A stretch of DNA of 64,000 bases from Capsicum annuum (taxonomy: Eukaryota > Streptophyta > Magnoliopsida > Solanales > Solanaceae): the NCBI RefSeq assembly GCF_002878395.1, contig NC_061118.1, positions 85,251,526 through 85,315,525 on the forward strand, in the 5' to 3' direction. The notes under the pieces are model-generated. The model was not told the DNA's origin and did no database searches. It saw nothing but the letters and a program-made list of their open reading frames with translations. Shown in pieces: positions 13,013 to 25,434 of this stretch (position 1 is its first letter; each line of letters opens with the position of its first letter). Position numbers and translations under genes: made by a program.

Positions 13013-13110
13013 ACCTTGACCCTATGTGCCATGAAGATGTATCAATCAAGCATTGGGGCGCCGATTCAAATACTCTAAGTTGAGGTATAAATGATGATTA
13101 AAGAAGCATC

Positions 13111-13154
13111 ATGCCACAACCTTAAACAAAGCGCTTGATGCGAGGCAACCTATC
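13111..13154 (+). other. Conserved post-ORF motif (AAGCGCTT ... GAGGCAACC) of element B
   Basis: ATGCCACAAC, TTAAACAAAGCGCTTGATG and GAGGCAACC follow the end of the ORF region. The same block in worn form follows the unrelated ORF of element C at 50842-50885. AAGCGCTT is a perfect palindrome. Confidence 0.6.
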
Positions 13155-13324
13155 TTTTTATTTGTTTACATTATTAATTTTTGAATAAGTCACATAATTT
13201 TGATACTTCGTTGGTGCTTTGGACAGATTGGAAGCCAAAAACAAGGAGAAACCAAGCTTAGAAATGTAGCATTTATTCAGAAAAATAGGGAAAAATAGAG
13301 AAGCAAATGGCCTCAGTTACAATA

Positions 13325-13400
13325 ATTTCAGACTAAGGATCGCGATCGCAGCACTGCAATCGCACCAACCTTACCGTGATCGTACCACTATGCCAGCTTT
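13325..13400 (+). promoter_or_regulatory. Internal GATCGCGATC palindromic array in element B
   Basis: Contains GGATCGCGATCGCAG, GCAATCGCACC and ACCGTGATCGTACC. It resembles the array in the B LTR at 15485-15585 but lies in internal DNA. Element C has the same arrangement at 51110-51190 ahead of a second ORF. Confidence 0.45.
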
Positions 13401-15242
13401 CAATGTGGTTATCAATGTTGTTTCAAGGAGTCTTTTAACCCTTTTTATGCTTTTTCATTATTTAGTGAGGTCACTACAAGTCTTTTAATTAGGGGGTGTA
13501 TTGCCCTTGCCTTGTGTAAGTACATGTTGACTTGTAATACATGAATTTAGTACACACGAAGCATGGAAATTTTGTGAATCTATTGCTTTCAGTTTTAGTT
13601 GTATATTTCCATTAATAATTATATCAGGTGAGCCATTCCCCAAGATAGATTGAGTGACGACATTCTAAAGGGAAACTCATTATGATTGGATCTTAAGCCA
13701 CAGGTCCAGGGGAAGTCTGAGTACTCGTAGAATCTAGGTTATAAAGGCAAAAGAAGTCTAAGTATCTATGGCATTTCAATTTTGGGATCTCACTCATACC
13801 ATCAATAAAGCCTGAGTAGCTATATAGTTGGTACGTCTATATGAAGCCAAAATGTGAGACCAAGGCTTGGGTTGTTTCCATGGTTAGGGAATTGTGTGTG
13901 GTGCAATTACAAAGAAAACACCCCCTCCGTCTTTTAAATAAAATCAAGGGCATAGACGTGAGCGACATTGTAACAATTATTTTTCAATTTTTGTGAGTCC
14001 AAATTTTTTACTTGTAAAAATTGGTATAGAGTCCATTTTTGTCCCTAGTGGGAAGGGAAATTGAACCTCCTTGGTAAATTTGTATTCCATGTGTCGTATG
14101 CTTATTTTTCTAAATCTGGTGCGTACTTATGCCATCTAGAACTTTCCTCATTAGTCTCTCAAGGTTAATTTTGATTGTCCTTGGTTGGGGAGATGGTCTT
14201 AGGCCATCTTTGCGACATTAAAAGTCCACTTTAGCCTAAAATTCCTACCCATACCTAGATGTTACCCCTAGTTACCAATTTTGTGCCTTTGCACTTATCT
14301 TCAGAAAATATATTGCAAGTCATGAGCCTTTCAATTCTAATCCATCTTTTGAATCCTATCCTCCTTGGACTTAAAAATGCAAATTGAGACTAAAAGCCTA
14401 AGTTGGGGGTTGTGAAGATTTGAAGAGGTAACTTTGGGCCACGACAATATAAGTTAGTGCATAAGAGATAAATTTTGAGAATAAATGAATAAGACAAAGA
14501 AGGGACCTAATAATGGAAAGAAAAGCATAAAATGAACAAGGCAAAGAGGTGAAAAGAAGATGTTTTCCAAAAGATTGGTGAATCAAGGTAGTAAAAGTAG
14601 ACACATGTTTAAAAACCAAAGAAGTGGCCCATGGTCAAAAGTTGGATGGTAAAGTATAATGTATATGTTCAAGGAGGGTATAGTCACTTTGTTCCCAAAT
14701 AATATCCTACCCTAACCTGAACCTACATTATAAGATCGAAAAGCCTTTTGAGATCTCTAACAAAGTGCAGTCATTGTAGTGGCGATTGAAAATAGGGGCA
14801 AGCCTATGGCATGGTATTTGTTAACATTGAGAGTTCTTAAGAGATGGGGAGTTTTGTATTTAAATTCCTTTCTTCACATTTGATAACTTGGTGTGTTCAA
14901 TTTTCCTTCTTGTGAGGAGACATGTAAACAAGTTGAAGTGGGTGATTTTGTCATTTCCCAAAAAATGAGGCAAAAGGAGTATAATGTAGTTGAGGCGAAA
15001 GAGGAGTCATTTCTTGAGTATTAGTGATTATTTCATGATTTCTCTTTGAAGTATTTTGCATCCTTGAAAATAACATGTTATTTTTATGGGTGTCGTGAAA
15101 ATAGTCTTGCCTATATTTGAAGAGCTATTTGTGGTAGTAATCAAGTTGAAGTTATCATGATAATTTGGGTCATCTAATTTGGGCATAAAAGTGCATTGTG
15201 TCATGCTAAAAGGTAGTGTTTCTTGAGGACAAGCAAAGCTTT
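13401..15242 (+). other. Element B 3' internal non-coding region
   Basis: Collinear with 53160-55025 of element C, for example the shared TAGATTGAGTGA and AGTCTGAGTA words near 13645-13730 and 53425-53500. No reading frame survives in either copy, yet the region is kept in both, which suggests a structural or packaging role. Confidence 0.65.
15222..15233 (+). other. PPT-proximal stem-loop of element B
   Basis: CTTG (15222-15225) and CAAG (15230-15233) around AGGA; flanking T/A pairs extend it with a mismatch. It ends 21 nt before the LTR and matches the stronger version in C at 55001-55018. Confidence 0.5.
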
Positions 15243-15254
15243 AAGTTGGGGTGT
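15243..15254 (+). other. Element B polypurine tract
   Basis: AAGTTGGGGTGT directly upstream of the 3' LTR start at 15255; element C has AAGTTGGGGGTAT at the same place. Confidence 0.75.
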
Positions 15255-16694
15255 TGATGAATGGTGAATTTACCACTCATTTGCAATCGACATTCATGCA
15301 CACTACTATGATTTAAATGTATATGTAAGACATATTTGTGGTTAAATGAACTAATTCCCATAATTTAAAGGAATACAAGTGCTAAGAACAAAATAAGAAA
15401 CTTTGAGCTGAAAAGGATCAAAAAGAGAATAGAAGTGCAAGAGCTGGACAAACTGAAAAAGGGAGCAGGATCTAGCCCTTAATTACCGCGATCGCGGGAT
15501 GGTCAACAAATGGCGATCTCAATCATTCCTCTACAATCGCAGTAGGTGCGATTACGATCAAGCCCCCGCAATCACGTGCGATCAAAAAATAACACAGGGG
15601 TAAAAAGGTCATTTGGCAAGCCGACCCTAGATCCCATTTAAGTCTCAATACCCATTCATTCTAATTATCCATCATTATAAAACCCTACCTCCCATCCTTA
15701 ATTTAGGGTTTTTGTAATTTCTTGGTGCTTGGAGCTAACTTTGTACGAATCTTGAGCTAAGAAGATATTAGAGTGACTTCTAAATGAAGAATTGCCAAAT
15801 CCCAATGAGGATTCATTGAAATTTAAAGCATGTTTTTCATTATCTTTATTTTTGATGAATCAATTTAATGGATATTTTGGTTTATTTTTGTTTGTTATCA
15901 TTATGAGTATCTAGTTATTCCTTTTGGGATTATGCTTGATTATGGTGCAATTGTGGATGGGATATGATTCATATATGCATATACTAGTTTGTTGGTGATG
16001 AGTTCTTCTATTTCTGAAAATCCCAAACACTTGAAAGCTCAAACCATCCTTGAAAGAGGGGTTTGGGTGAACTTTAGGAACCCTTGTCATCCTTGAAAGA
16101 GGGATGTGGGAACCAAGGGAATAGTAGACAATTATTGAGCTTAGTTTTCTAATTTTCACAATTTTAGACGTAAGGGTGACTCTGAGGTTTACTATTCCTT
16201 GGGTACCATCCGAGAACTATGCGTGCCTAATTGAGGTATTGGGTGGCTTTAATTGACACACTCGTTAGATACTCAAAAGGGTCAATGACTGACATCTTTG
16301 AGGTTTTGTTGAAGAACTAGCCTTAAGGACTTTAAATTAAGCCTACTACATCTTCAACTATTAGAATTTGCATCGAATCATCATGGACCCGTGCAAAACT
16401 TGCCCTTAGGATAGCATAATCCCAAGATATATGCCTAATTAATTACACTCTAATTATTCTTAGTCTCAAGTTAGTCCTTAGAAGCCCAAGAATTACTTGC
16501 ACACTAGAAAACATTGAAAACCCCCCAAACCATCTTGTACCATATATTTGAACCTAGCAAACAACTTTTATTTCGAATTTACTCAATCGTCACTCACATT
16601 ATTCCTCGTGGATTCGACCCCGATTCTTAATTGGGTAAGTATATTGACAACGACCAACTTTCACTTAAATATACATATAAGTTGAGCATTATCA
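15255..16694 (+). repeat. Element B 3' LTR
   Basis: About 1.44 kb, intact TGATG start and TTATCA end, followed by TSD CACAT (16695-16699). The palindromic array around 15485-15585 (CCGCGATCGCGG, GGCGATC, CAATCACGTGCGATC) precedes a TTTAAG word at about 15638. Confidence 0.92.
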
Positions 16695-17847
16695 CACATC
16701 ATCTACAAAGAAGAGTAGACGAAAGCCTACCTTAAAGCTGAACTGCAAATCCTTAAATCATTAACCAAAAGCTTATGTTCACTTCATAATCACCAAAATG
16801 CCATCACACTATCAAAATAGTAATCTACTCATCATTATGAGTCTAATGATACCTAATAGCACCATTCTTCTTTGGGTCCAAAAACAACACTAAAAACCCC
16901 AAGTGGGTCCCACTTATGGAAAATGCATTTTTGAGGTCAACCCAACATTCATACGTGAATAAGGAATTATATCCCTCAAGAATTGGGTGAAAACAAAGCT
17001 AATTTTTTGGATAAAACCAAGCCTTAATCTATATTGCGGTTTTGCGTTAAAACTAAGAAATTCAAGCATGAATTTGAAGGATCTTACCTTGAATCTGAAG
17101 ATATTCACGATAATAGATGATAATCAAGCTCCAAAGTCACCCACAATGATCAATTTTGAGTTACCATACCCATTTAGGGTTTTTGGCTATCAAAGGTGAA
17201 GACAAAATGCCCAATTTTGCGACATTGGGGTCTATTTATAGACCACCCAGGCTAGGAGATGCCGAGATAGCCATACATAGGCCACGATCGTGCAAGGGAG
17301 ATCGCCATAGGGCTAACTAAGACCGCGCTATCTCCGTTATCACAGATGACAGCTTAAACTTGGAAGTTTTGTCCAATGCCTCACGATTCGTTTGGAATCT
17401 GATTTTTTCAAATGAACTATGTAACCGAACGAAGTTCAATGTTCCAGATGCATTGCCAAATTCGGATTTTCCATCTGAGGTCGTTTCCACCGAATGTGGG
17501 TCCCACACCAAAATTATAAATTTTCTAACTTTTCGCCCAATATGTCAAAATGAGCTCGGGTGCATTGGGACCCAAACTAAAGGTCTACCTAACCTAAAAT
17601 TGATATTCCAGATTAGTAGGTGCAGTCAAAATTTGCATCTGGGATCAGTTTACAAAAAATTTTTCCCGATGGCCATTTGGAACCACCGAAGATATTTAAA
17701 CAAAGAATTGGTTCAAAAAAATAAACTAACTGCCCGATAATCGAACTATCAGTTCCAGCAAGTCCTTAATGACTTAGGGAAACTATGGAGAAGCCCTAAC
17801 AGCGAAGATAAGCAAAAATATGAAAAATAACTGAAAAGGTCAATATA
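16695..17847 (-). repeat. Element G left LTR, segment 3 (LTR end)
   Basis: Collinear with 24171-25330. It includes a minus-strand TATA box TATAAATA at 17233-17240 and, upstream of it on that strand, a block with CCACGATCGTG and GGAGATCGCC (17260-17345). It ends ...CAATATA where relatives have CATTACA, so the terminal CA has mutated. Confidence 0.87.
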
Positions 17848-17864
17848 ATATCCACTACTAAAAG

Positions 17865-17884
17865 GACTTTCGTCCAAGAAAGTC
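17865..17884 (-). other. PPT-proximal stem-loop of element G
   Basis: GACTTTC (17865-17871) and GAAAGTC (17878-17884) form a perfect 7-bp stem; the minus-strand loop is TTGGAC. The purine-rich PPT (complement of 17848-17864) lies between it and the LTR border. Confidence 0.75.
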
Positions 17885-20800
17885 AGCAAAAGCATGAAAA
17901 ATTGAGTTTTTCTTTAGGATGAGGTACTGGTCCCGCAGCTCTGAGCATGACTTTTGAGATAACCTCCACATAGAGAACACTTGTAAGGGATTTTTCCACA
18001 GGTATCCCTTTATCTACCAGCCCCCTTACTTTATTTCCAAATGGTCAAAACTTAACATCAACTACTATCTAGCCTCCAACTGAAATGGAAAGGATGATGC
18101 ACATAAATCTAAATCACAACACACTGATACCATCTCATATCTACATAAGATCAATAGAGGCTTATTAAATCCAAAAGCTAACTAAAGGCATGAGTCATGC
18201 CAATGACTCCCAAATACAAATATAACCTTTCTTTACTATTCAATAGCTTCAACCCTCTCCAAACCAAGAGGAAAATAACTTAAGTCTCATCTGCGCTATC
18301 TGGGTACAAAAATAAGAATAGTAAAGGATTACAATCTATGCCAATGCTATAGCTAGTCCCAACGGTAACAAAATTGAAATCCAAAAAATTTGGGCATAAT
18401 TATTCATAACCAAACGATCCCCTCTAGGATGTCCCATCAATTTAGAGTGAAACCATACTAAATCCAACTGAAGTATACTACTCCCGCTGAGTATATCATC
18501 CAAAATTTCCAAAGTAGAATGAATACTCAAAGATGAAGGAACCAATATCAGGTTCATGGGCTATTGCTAAACACTTATCAACTATAATCCATCCGAAGTT
18601 GAGAAAACCAAATAAGTAACCATTGAGTAGGCTCAACAGCCTATTAATGAAATTCTAACTAAGGCAAATCTACAAATGAAGGCTGCACTAATCTCCACAA
18701 CTCTAAACTAAAATCTCAAAACCAAGGTTGAATCGTTCTATCTCCACTACCCAAACAAAACTTGAAGACGGGTAGGCATATATACTCCAAATTTATCATA
18801 ACTTCCAAATCGCCATTCCAAGGCATGAAATAAAAATTGAGTCAATAAGTCTATATTAGTGCCAACCACTTAAATTGACTTAAGTATCCAAATCTGACAC
18901 ATCCAAGCAAAATCATAGCAAGCAGTAATTGAAACTTAGTTAAAGAACAAAATAACCACAAGGATAAACCATCGACTTAAAATGCAACAACTAACTCTAT
19001 AACAGCTAGAGGGCATAAAATGTAGCCACGAAACTGAAATAAAGCCAAAGGCTAAATCACCGGCTGAATATGCAAATAACCCACTCTAGCAAGGGCAAGA
19101 GCTCTAGCAACTTAGAGAAATGCAACTTTAGCCAAAACTAATCAATTCAATACTCCATCTCAGTAAAGAATAGCCATAGGCACATATCATCTAGGAAAAA
19201 TGCTCCACCAAGCCTCATTAGGCCAAACAAACTCTAAAATGGGGATTTTCTAAATTCACCCAAGTAGGACAATTATCACTCGATCAATCCATGAATCACA
19301 ACATTGAAGAAAAAATATAACAATCTAAAACCAAGGTCAATGTCAAGACCACCACCAAAAAACCAAACAACTCAGGATAAAGAATTTCTAATTTTCCAAC
19401 TTAAGAAGCTGTCACAAGAAAAGTTACTTGCCTCTAACCTTCCAACTACACTTAAGAAAAAATCATATCACAACAAGAAAGGAGTATCCAATATCAATAT
19501 TAAATAACAAGGGAAAACCATCACAAGTAGATGAATCCAACAAATCTAAGAGATAAATATAGGGCATCTCGATATCAATATCAAACAGCTATTGGGAAAA
19601 GAAATAGCCACGAATGAAAAATAGACCTCAAACTAGTCAATCTCACAACAAGGCAAAATAGGAAGGGATAGCCAACACAAAAGACTTTGCAACGTAGGAG
19701 GCAAGTCGAAGAATCTCAAACTCAATAATGGGCAACATAACTAAATTGCCAACACTAGAGTCATACAGAACAATAGAAGGTCAACTTACCATAAACATAA
19801 CAATACATTCTTGAACAAATCTAACACAGGTAACCAAGAGGTAAAACAGTAAACCTCACTATGCTACGAGAAAGAAACAATCAAATCGGGCTATCTACTC
19901 AAGCCACCAAATAAGAACACAAAGAAATAAAATTCTAACTAAACAACACTGGTCTAAATAGCTACCAAGCGAGGATTAATTACATCAAGTAATAATATAA
20001 AAAATATCAATAACCTCAAGTAGTGATAGCAACAATAACAAAATATCAACATCAATATAATGAAAAGGCGGTACCAAAATAAACATGAATATCATGTACC
20101 GCTCAAGGGACACAATAAGGCCACTGGACCAAGATAAATGGAACTCAAACCCAAAACCTACAACCATAGGGAGAAAATATCAACTTAGATCTACTCCACC
20201 CACAGCTAAAAGAAATAAACAATAGAGTAATCATAAAATCATAAATTCAATAATATGGCACAAATAATCAATTACAACTCATCAAGGCATAAAATCATCA
20301 ATGAGTATGAAAAACTCAATAAATATAATAAAAGATAAAGTGGGAAAATAAAAGCACACCCACCATGGCAAAATTCAAAATGGCATGCCTGACGGGCATA
20401 AAAAGAATAAATCTGAATAGGTCTAAACTCGGACCGACCGCCTAAATCATCAACTGAAGATGCCAAATGCATTATTTCTAACTAAAGATACCACCACATC
20501 ATGAGGCTGATCTAAATAAGATGAATTTGTAGAAATCCCATTTTAGGGTCACTCTCTAGACCAGTAATCGATCTCTCGACAGTCATAGAAAATTCTTCAA
20601 GCACTAGACATGGAGAAAACATAAACTAAGCCTAAATTGTTGGCCAACTAACGGTGAGAGTAAACTCTAGAAGCATATCTACTTTTCCAGCAATCATAGC
20701 CTATCTCAAAAACTCTAAGTTGGTAGGGGATGCATACTAACTCCATCTGATCAACTAATTCATATTTGGGGCACTCTTCTAACTAGTGTCTCATCACGAT

Positions 20801-21787
20801 ACCACCAAAACAAGATCCTGGAATACTCTAAGATACTACCCCTCACAATCTAGAATAGTCGTCATAGCCTATAAACCTATACCAAACTTTGGAATATCTG
20901 ATGGAAAATCTGCCCACTATGATATCATGGCTAATCTTAAAACCTCTCATAGTCTAAAATACAACCTGCATTGAGATGATACAATGCTAGTAAAGCTGAA
21001 CTATACGATAAGTATCCTTACTGCCAGATAAAATACCAATAGTACTTACTTATGGCAGGGCCTCTTTCTGCCACCTTCATAATTCCCAATGCATGCTCTT
21101 TTTATGGCCCTCACATAGTTAATAATCTACGAGAAAAGTGCTCAATTGCTATCATATTCTCCAACTCCAAGAACAGAGGCAATTCTAGTTGTTTAACAAC
21201 TCCCTACACCAAGTCCTACTCTAAAGTATATAGCATAAGAATATGTTTGGCCTAATATAGAAACCCAATCTCATATTTAGAATCTAACAAAGAACCCTAA
21301 TGAACACCAATAGACCCAACTATGGTCTGAGAACTACTCGATGAATTGAGTGTCATCTATGGCTATGAGGGATCTATAATCGCGACTCGGATCCCCATTA
21401 TTAAACTAACAAGTGCTAAAGTTCTCACAAGCTTAACTGGAGCCTAAGTTGGCCCCAAATCCTTTTTAGCTGACACTAAAGATCTTTTATATCTATCTCT
21501 GACTTTCTAGTCTTATGTTGCACTATAACTCTAGAAACGAGTGTCAAAGTCTCACCTATACCGATCGATAACATCTTTCATCTTGTATCAATCATCGAGG
21601 ATAGAATAGTGTTAAAGAATATGTTTGAGGTTCATAGCAATATGGACACATAACAAGGAGTCAAGAAGTGAATTTCCTAAGATATCCGTATAGCCTCCAG
21701 AAGATAGGTGATGGACATCTCTGCATTGATCTGTAGGACTCTACTAAACACTTAGCTCTTGTACTAATACACTAGTGAAACCTAGGA

Positions 21788-21798
21788 TGTGATACTAA
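21788..21798 (-). other. Element G primer binding site
   Basis: Minus-strand TTAGTATCACA is a worn copy of TTGGTATCAGA (initiator Met tRNA complement), two nt inside the right LTR at 21801. Confidence 0.65.
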
Positions 21799-21800
21799 TT

Positions 21801-23134
21801 TGCCATGACCCAAATTTTTATGTCACGATAGCGCCTACTATAATTCAAAAGTAGGCAAATGAAACTCGTAGTTTAGAATGGCTAGTAATGAACTACTCAA
21901 TATGTAAAGAAAGAGATTGCAACATAGAGGAAACAAAGAAGAAATTACATAATATAATCCTAAAATCTGGTGGTATTAGTACAAGAGCTTCTACAATAAT
22001 AAAATTTAAAAGTGAAGTACAAATGAATACATAAATATAACTTATCTCCAAATACAACATAAAGACTAGTCCAATACATAAGAGAGGGATACCAATTCTC
22101 CAAATGTCAAAAGCTAACCCTAATTCTCTGAACTATGGTTGCTCTACACAATGCACACATCAATGGTGATAACTCATACTTATGATCTATAGGATACAAA
22201 AGTGTAGTATGAGTACCACACAAATGGTACTCTATAGACAACTGCCAACTGAGCTCCCTAGATAAAGCAGATGTATATAACACATAAACAAAATGGAAAC
22301 TACACCATATGTTTAGAAATAACAATATAGCCAATGATATAATAATGGTAACCTATCCTATTTATGTCTAATAGATGAACATAATAAGGGTAAGAAAGTA
22401 TCGAGTATAAACTATCGTAATCCAGCCATACTCAAAAATCTCAACACTATACAGTGGCCAATATATAAGGTGAACATAAAAGAAAGACATATATAAGTAT
22501 ATAAAGCCATGGAATAAATATACAATCTGAATCACTAAAAGTAATGTATATACAGTAACACCACAGATACATACAGCTAGGTATGTATATATATACAAGT
22601 ATATAACTGAGGTCTACTCAAAGTATAGCCTAGATCATCAAGTTAGCTATTTAAGATTTCATAATCATAGCAGGAGCTAGTATTAGAACACTTAGGGTTC
22701 TGATTCATATAACTTGTCATCAGATGGTCATTAATATATTACCCGGAGTGATATTCATGGATAAATCATTAAAAACATATTAAGGGTCAAAATCTTTCAT
22801 GATCGGAGTAATTAGTAGTATAAAATCATAGATCAAAACTTATCTCAGTCAAGTTCTTGAAATATAACTATTAACCACTTTCACCAATAAGTTATTCATT
22901 AAAGATTGGCATTTATTATTATGCAAAAATACATTATTATGGTAGGAAGTGGGTTGTTACCCTTAGTTAGGTGAAACAAAGATAATACTATAATCTAATA
23001 AGAATCGTATCAACCATCGATGCAACGATCATGAATGTACCAAGTCTATGCATGCCATTATTGGAATTCAAACATTGGAATCATAAGCATCACATCACAT
23101 CTTTCTCTATCCCACACCAAGGAGATATGCATAA

Positions 23135-23166
<32 letters not shown>

Positions 23167-25330
23167 TCATAAGCTATAACCTTATAATTTACAAGGGTAA
23201 TTAATTCCTGGATATCCAACTAATATCATAACACGACCTTTGACCCAATAATGCATTTGAAGTAGTCATAACATCATAATCACAGCCTTAGGCCTATACA
23301 TATCTAAAACTCTTATCAATAATCATATTAGTAATCCATCTCCCATTTATTAGTCATATTCTAATTATGAGGCATAATAAGTAAGGCATCTCTCATCTAG
23401 GATATATAACATATCACTAGGCCATAAATAATAACTCAAAGGCGTATCACACCTATAAGGCATCTGTATCTATAGATAATATATCATGACTATAAGGAAT
23501 ATCATCTTTATATAGGCCAATTATCATATCTAAGAGGAATTACATCTCTGAATGCCATTATCACATCAATAAGGAACAACATGGCCATAAGACATTAATC
23601 ATAATCTGGGGATAGTTATCAAAATTTAACAAGTCATGAAGTAAGCTTATTCTAAAGGCTTAATAGTTTCAACTATGCCTAGCATCCACAACTAAGTTTA
23701 TTAGGGCTAACATTATTCTTGGCCTAAGTGGGAAAGACAAACCCACTTCTAATCCTCAATTTCAATAATTGGGAAATCTATGTCCCCAAACAAGGTTAAG
23801 GTGTCTAGTTTAACTACTAGATGTTAAGTAAGCCATAATCAATACAAAGATAGGAATTTTGTTTAGAATCAAAGACATTTAAGTTAACTCTACTCAAATT
23901 ACAATTTCAATATCGCTAGACTATCCCAACTAAGATTAATCATACTAACCATGGTTCCAACACTTAAAATACATCCCAACCAAGCATCATATCATATCCA
24001 TGCTATAAATTAGTTCAATCTAAGGATAATACAATAGGATTCAAAAATGTACTAAGCATTTCACCTTACGTGTCCAAAACCCTCATCAAATCCCCAAACT
24101 ACAATAATGAAGGCTAAGTCAACCATCCCATAATCAAACCTAGCATTCATATTCACAATAATATATATCACACATCATCTACAAAGAAAAGTAGATAGAA
24201 GCCTACCTAAAAGTAAAAGCGTAAATGCTTACATCATTTACCAAAATCTTATCTTCACTTTAAAAGCACCAAAATTTCATCACATTATCCAATAAAAATA
24301 TACTCATAATTACGAGTCTAATGGTACCCATATTACCCCATTGTGCTTTGACTCCAAAAATAGCACCAAAAACCCCAAGTGGATCCCACTTATGGAAAAT
24401 ATATTTCCATGGTCAACCCAACATTCATACATGAACAAGGAATCATATCCCTCAAGAATTTGGTTAAAAAAGCTAATTTTGAGCAAAAACCAAGCCCTAA
24501 GCTCTATTTGGGTTTTCGATCAAAACTAAGAAATTCAAGCATGAATTTGAAGGATTCTTTCCTTGAATCTAAAGATATTTGTGATAATATATGATAATAA
24601 ACCTCCTAAGTCATCCAGAATGAACAATTTTGAGTTATCATACCCATTTAGGTTTTTTGGCTCTCAAGGATGAAGAGAAAATGCCCAATTTCACAATATT
24701 AGGGTCTATTTATAGACTCCCGTAGGCAAGATGATATCAAGATCACCATACATGGATCGCGATCGTTTAAGGGAGATCGACATAGGGCTCATGTCAATGC
24801 TCTATCCTCTATCATCACAGATAATAGATAAAACTTAGATTTTTTCTAAGTTTCAGTTAATGCCTCAGGATTTATTTGAAATTTGATTGTCGCTACTGAA
24901 CTATGTAACCACACTAAGTTCAATGTCCTGAACGAGTTGGAGAAGTCATATTTTCCATTTGAGGTCATTTCGACAAAATGTGGGTCCCATATCTAAATTA
25001 AAAATTTTCTAACTTTCCAGGCAATAGCTCAAAATGAGCTTGGGTGTATTGGGACCCAAACCAAAGGTCTACCAAGCCTAAATTTGATATTGCGGATCTT
25101 TTTGTGTAGTCAAAATTTGCATCCGATATTGTGTTACTGAAGTTTCATCCAGTGACCATTTGGAACTAACGAAGACTACTAAATGAGGAATTTGTTCTAA
25201 AAACCAAATAAACTTCCCAATAACAAAACTATTAGTCCCATCAAGTCATAAATGAGTTGGGGAAGCTATGGAGAATCCCTAATGGTGAATATAAGAGAAA
25301 ATATGAAAAATAACCAAAAGGTTCATCATA
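21801..25330 (-). repeat. Element G right (5') LTR, uninterrupted
   Basis: Starts TGCCATGACCC (from TGTCACGACCC) and ends ...GGTTCATCATA at about 25330. About 3.53 kb. It carries the empty target sites of A (23598-23602) and B (24171-24175), an (AC)n(AT)n microsatellite, and a minus-strand TATAAATA box at 24707-24714 with a GGATCGCGATCG block just upstream on that strand (24755-24790). Confidence 0.87.
23135..23166. repeat. (AC)n(AT)n microsatellite
   Basis: A run of AC dinucleotides passing directly into AT dinucleotides, within the G right LTR. The related H LTRs carry TA/TG runs at the matching place. Confidence 0.95.
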
Positions 25331-25434
25331 CTTTAAAATGGAGCGAGCTACATAGTTTAGGCTAATTTTTTAAACTATCATGTCAATGGACCCTTGTACC
25401 TATCTCGACATCCTATATATGCATATATAAATAT
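25331..25434. other. Unassigned 104-bp segment between elements G and I
   Basis: No match to either neighbour and no coding signal. It may be the start of the LTR whose end is J (34888-35410), with element I inserted between, but no TSD supports this. Confidence 0.4.

Larger units (their letters stand above)
10425..16694 (+). mobile_element. Element B: non-autonomous tRNA-Asp-primed LTR element, nested in G
   Basis: LTRs 10425-11908 and 15255-16694 share start (TGATGAATGGTGAATTT in the right copy) and end (TTATCA). TSD CACAT is at 16695-16699, with CATAT on the left; the empty site CACAT is at 24171-24175. Internal DNA is only 3.35 kb and encodes one broken ORF of unknown function and no pol. 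LTR, PBS, PPT and the 3' internal 1.6 kb are shared with element C, so B looks like a short relative of C that depends on proteins made elsewhere. Confidence 0.9.
17848..21800 (-). pseudogene. Element G internal region, gag-like relic and otherwise unrecognised
   Basis: Bounded by a PPT at the left and a PBS at the right, so it reads leftwards. About 3.95 kb, similar in order to the interior of H (38483-42199). One recognisable coding trace is at 20735-20798: minus-strand EECPKYELVDQMEL with a stop replacing Trp in the GHW motif, one unit of the zinc-knuckle array seen in H. No RT, integrase or protease motif was found on either strand. Probably a large non-autonomous derivative, though heavy decay could also hide pol. 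Confidence 0.6.
1..25330 (-). mobile_element. Element G: large minus-strand LTR retrotransposon, 5' end of window to 25330, with two nested insertions
   Basis: The blocks 1-203, 9857-10424 and 16700-17847 together match 23400-25330 in the same order, so they are the two LTRs of one element. The left LTR is missing its beginning (outside the window) and is split by elements A and B. Between the LTRs lie 17848-21800, with a PPT-like border at the left and an initiator-Met-type PBS at the right, which sets the minus orientation. I recognise no protease, RT or integrase inside, only a gag-like zinc-knuckle relic, so it is probably a non-autonomous relative of a Ty3 chromovirus. Element H is a second member of the same family. 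LTR length is about 3.5 kb, unusually long. Confidence 0.85.

Noticed and set aside
17360..17740. Open reading frame of 126 codons on the plus strand
   Set aside because: It lies antisense within the G left LTR; the matching part of the right LTR (about 24860-25240) is interrupted, and the translation has no domain signal.
23135..23166. Replication origin or matrix attachment region at the AC/AT run
   Set aside because: A simple microsatellite within an LTR; nothing else supports a functional role.
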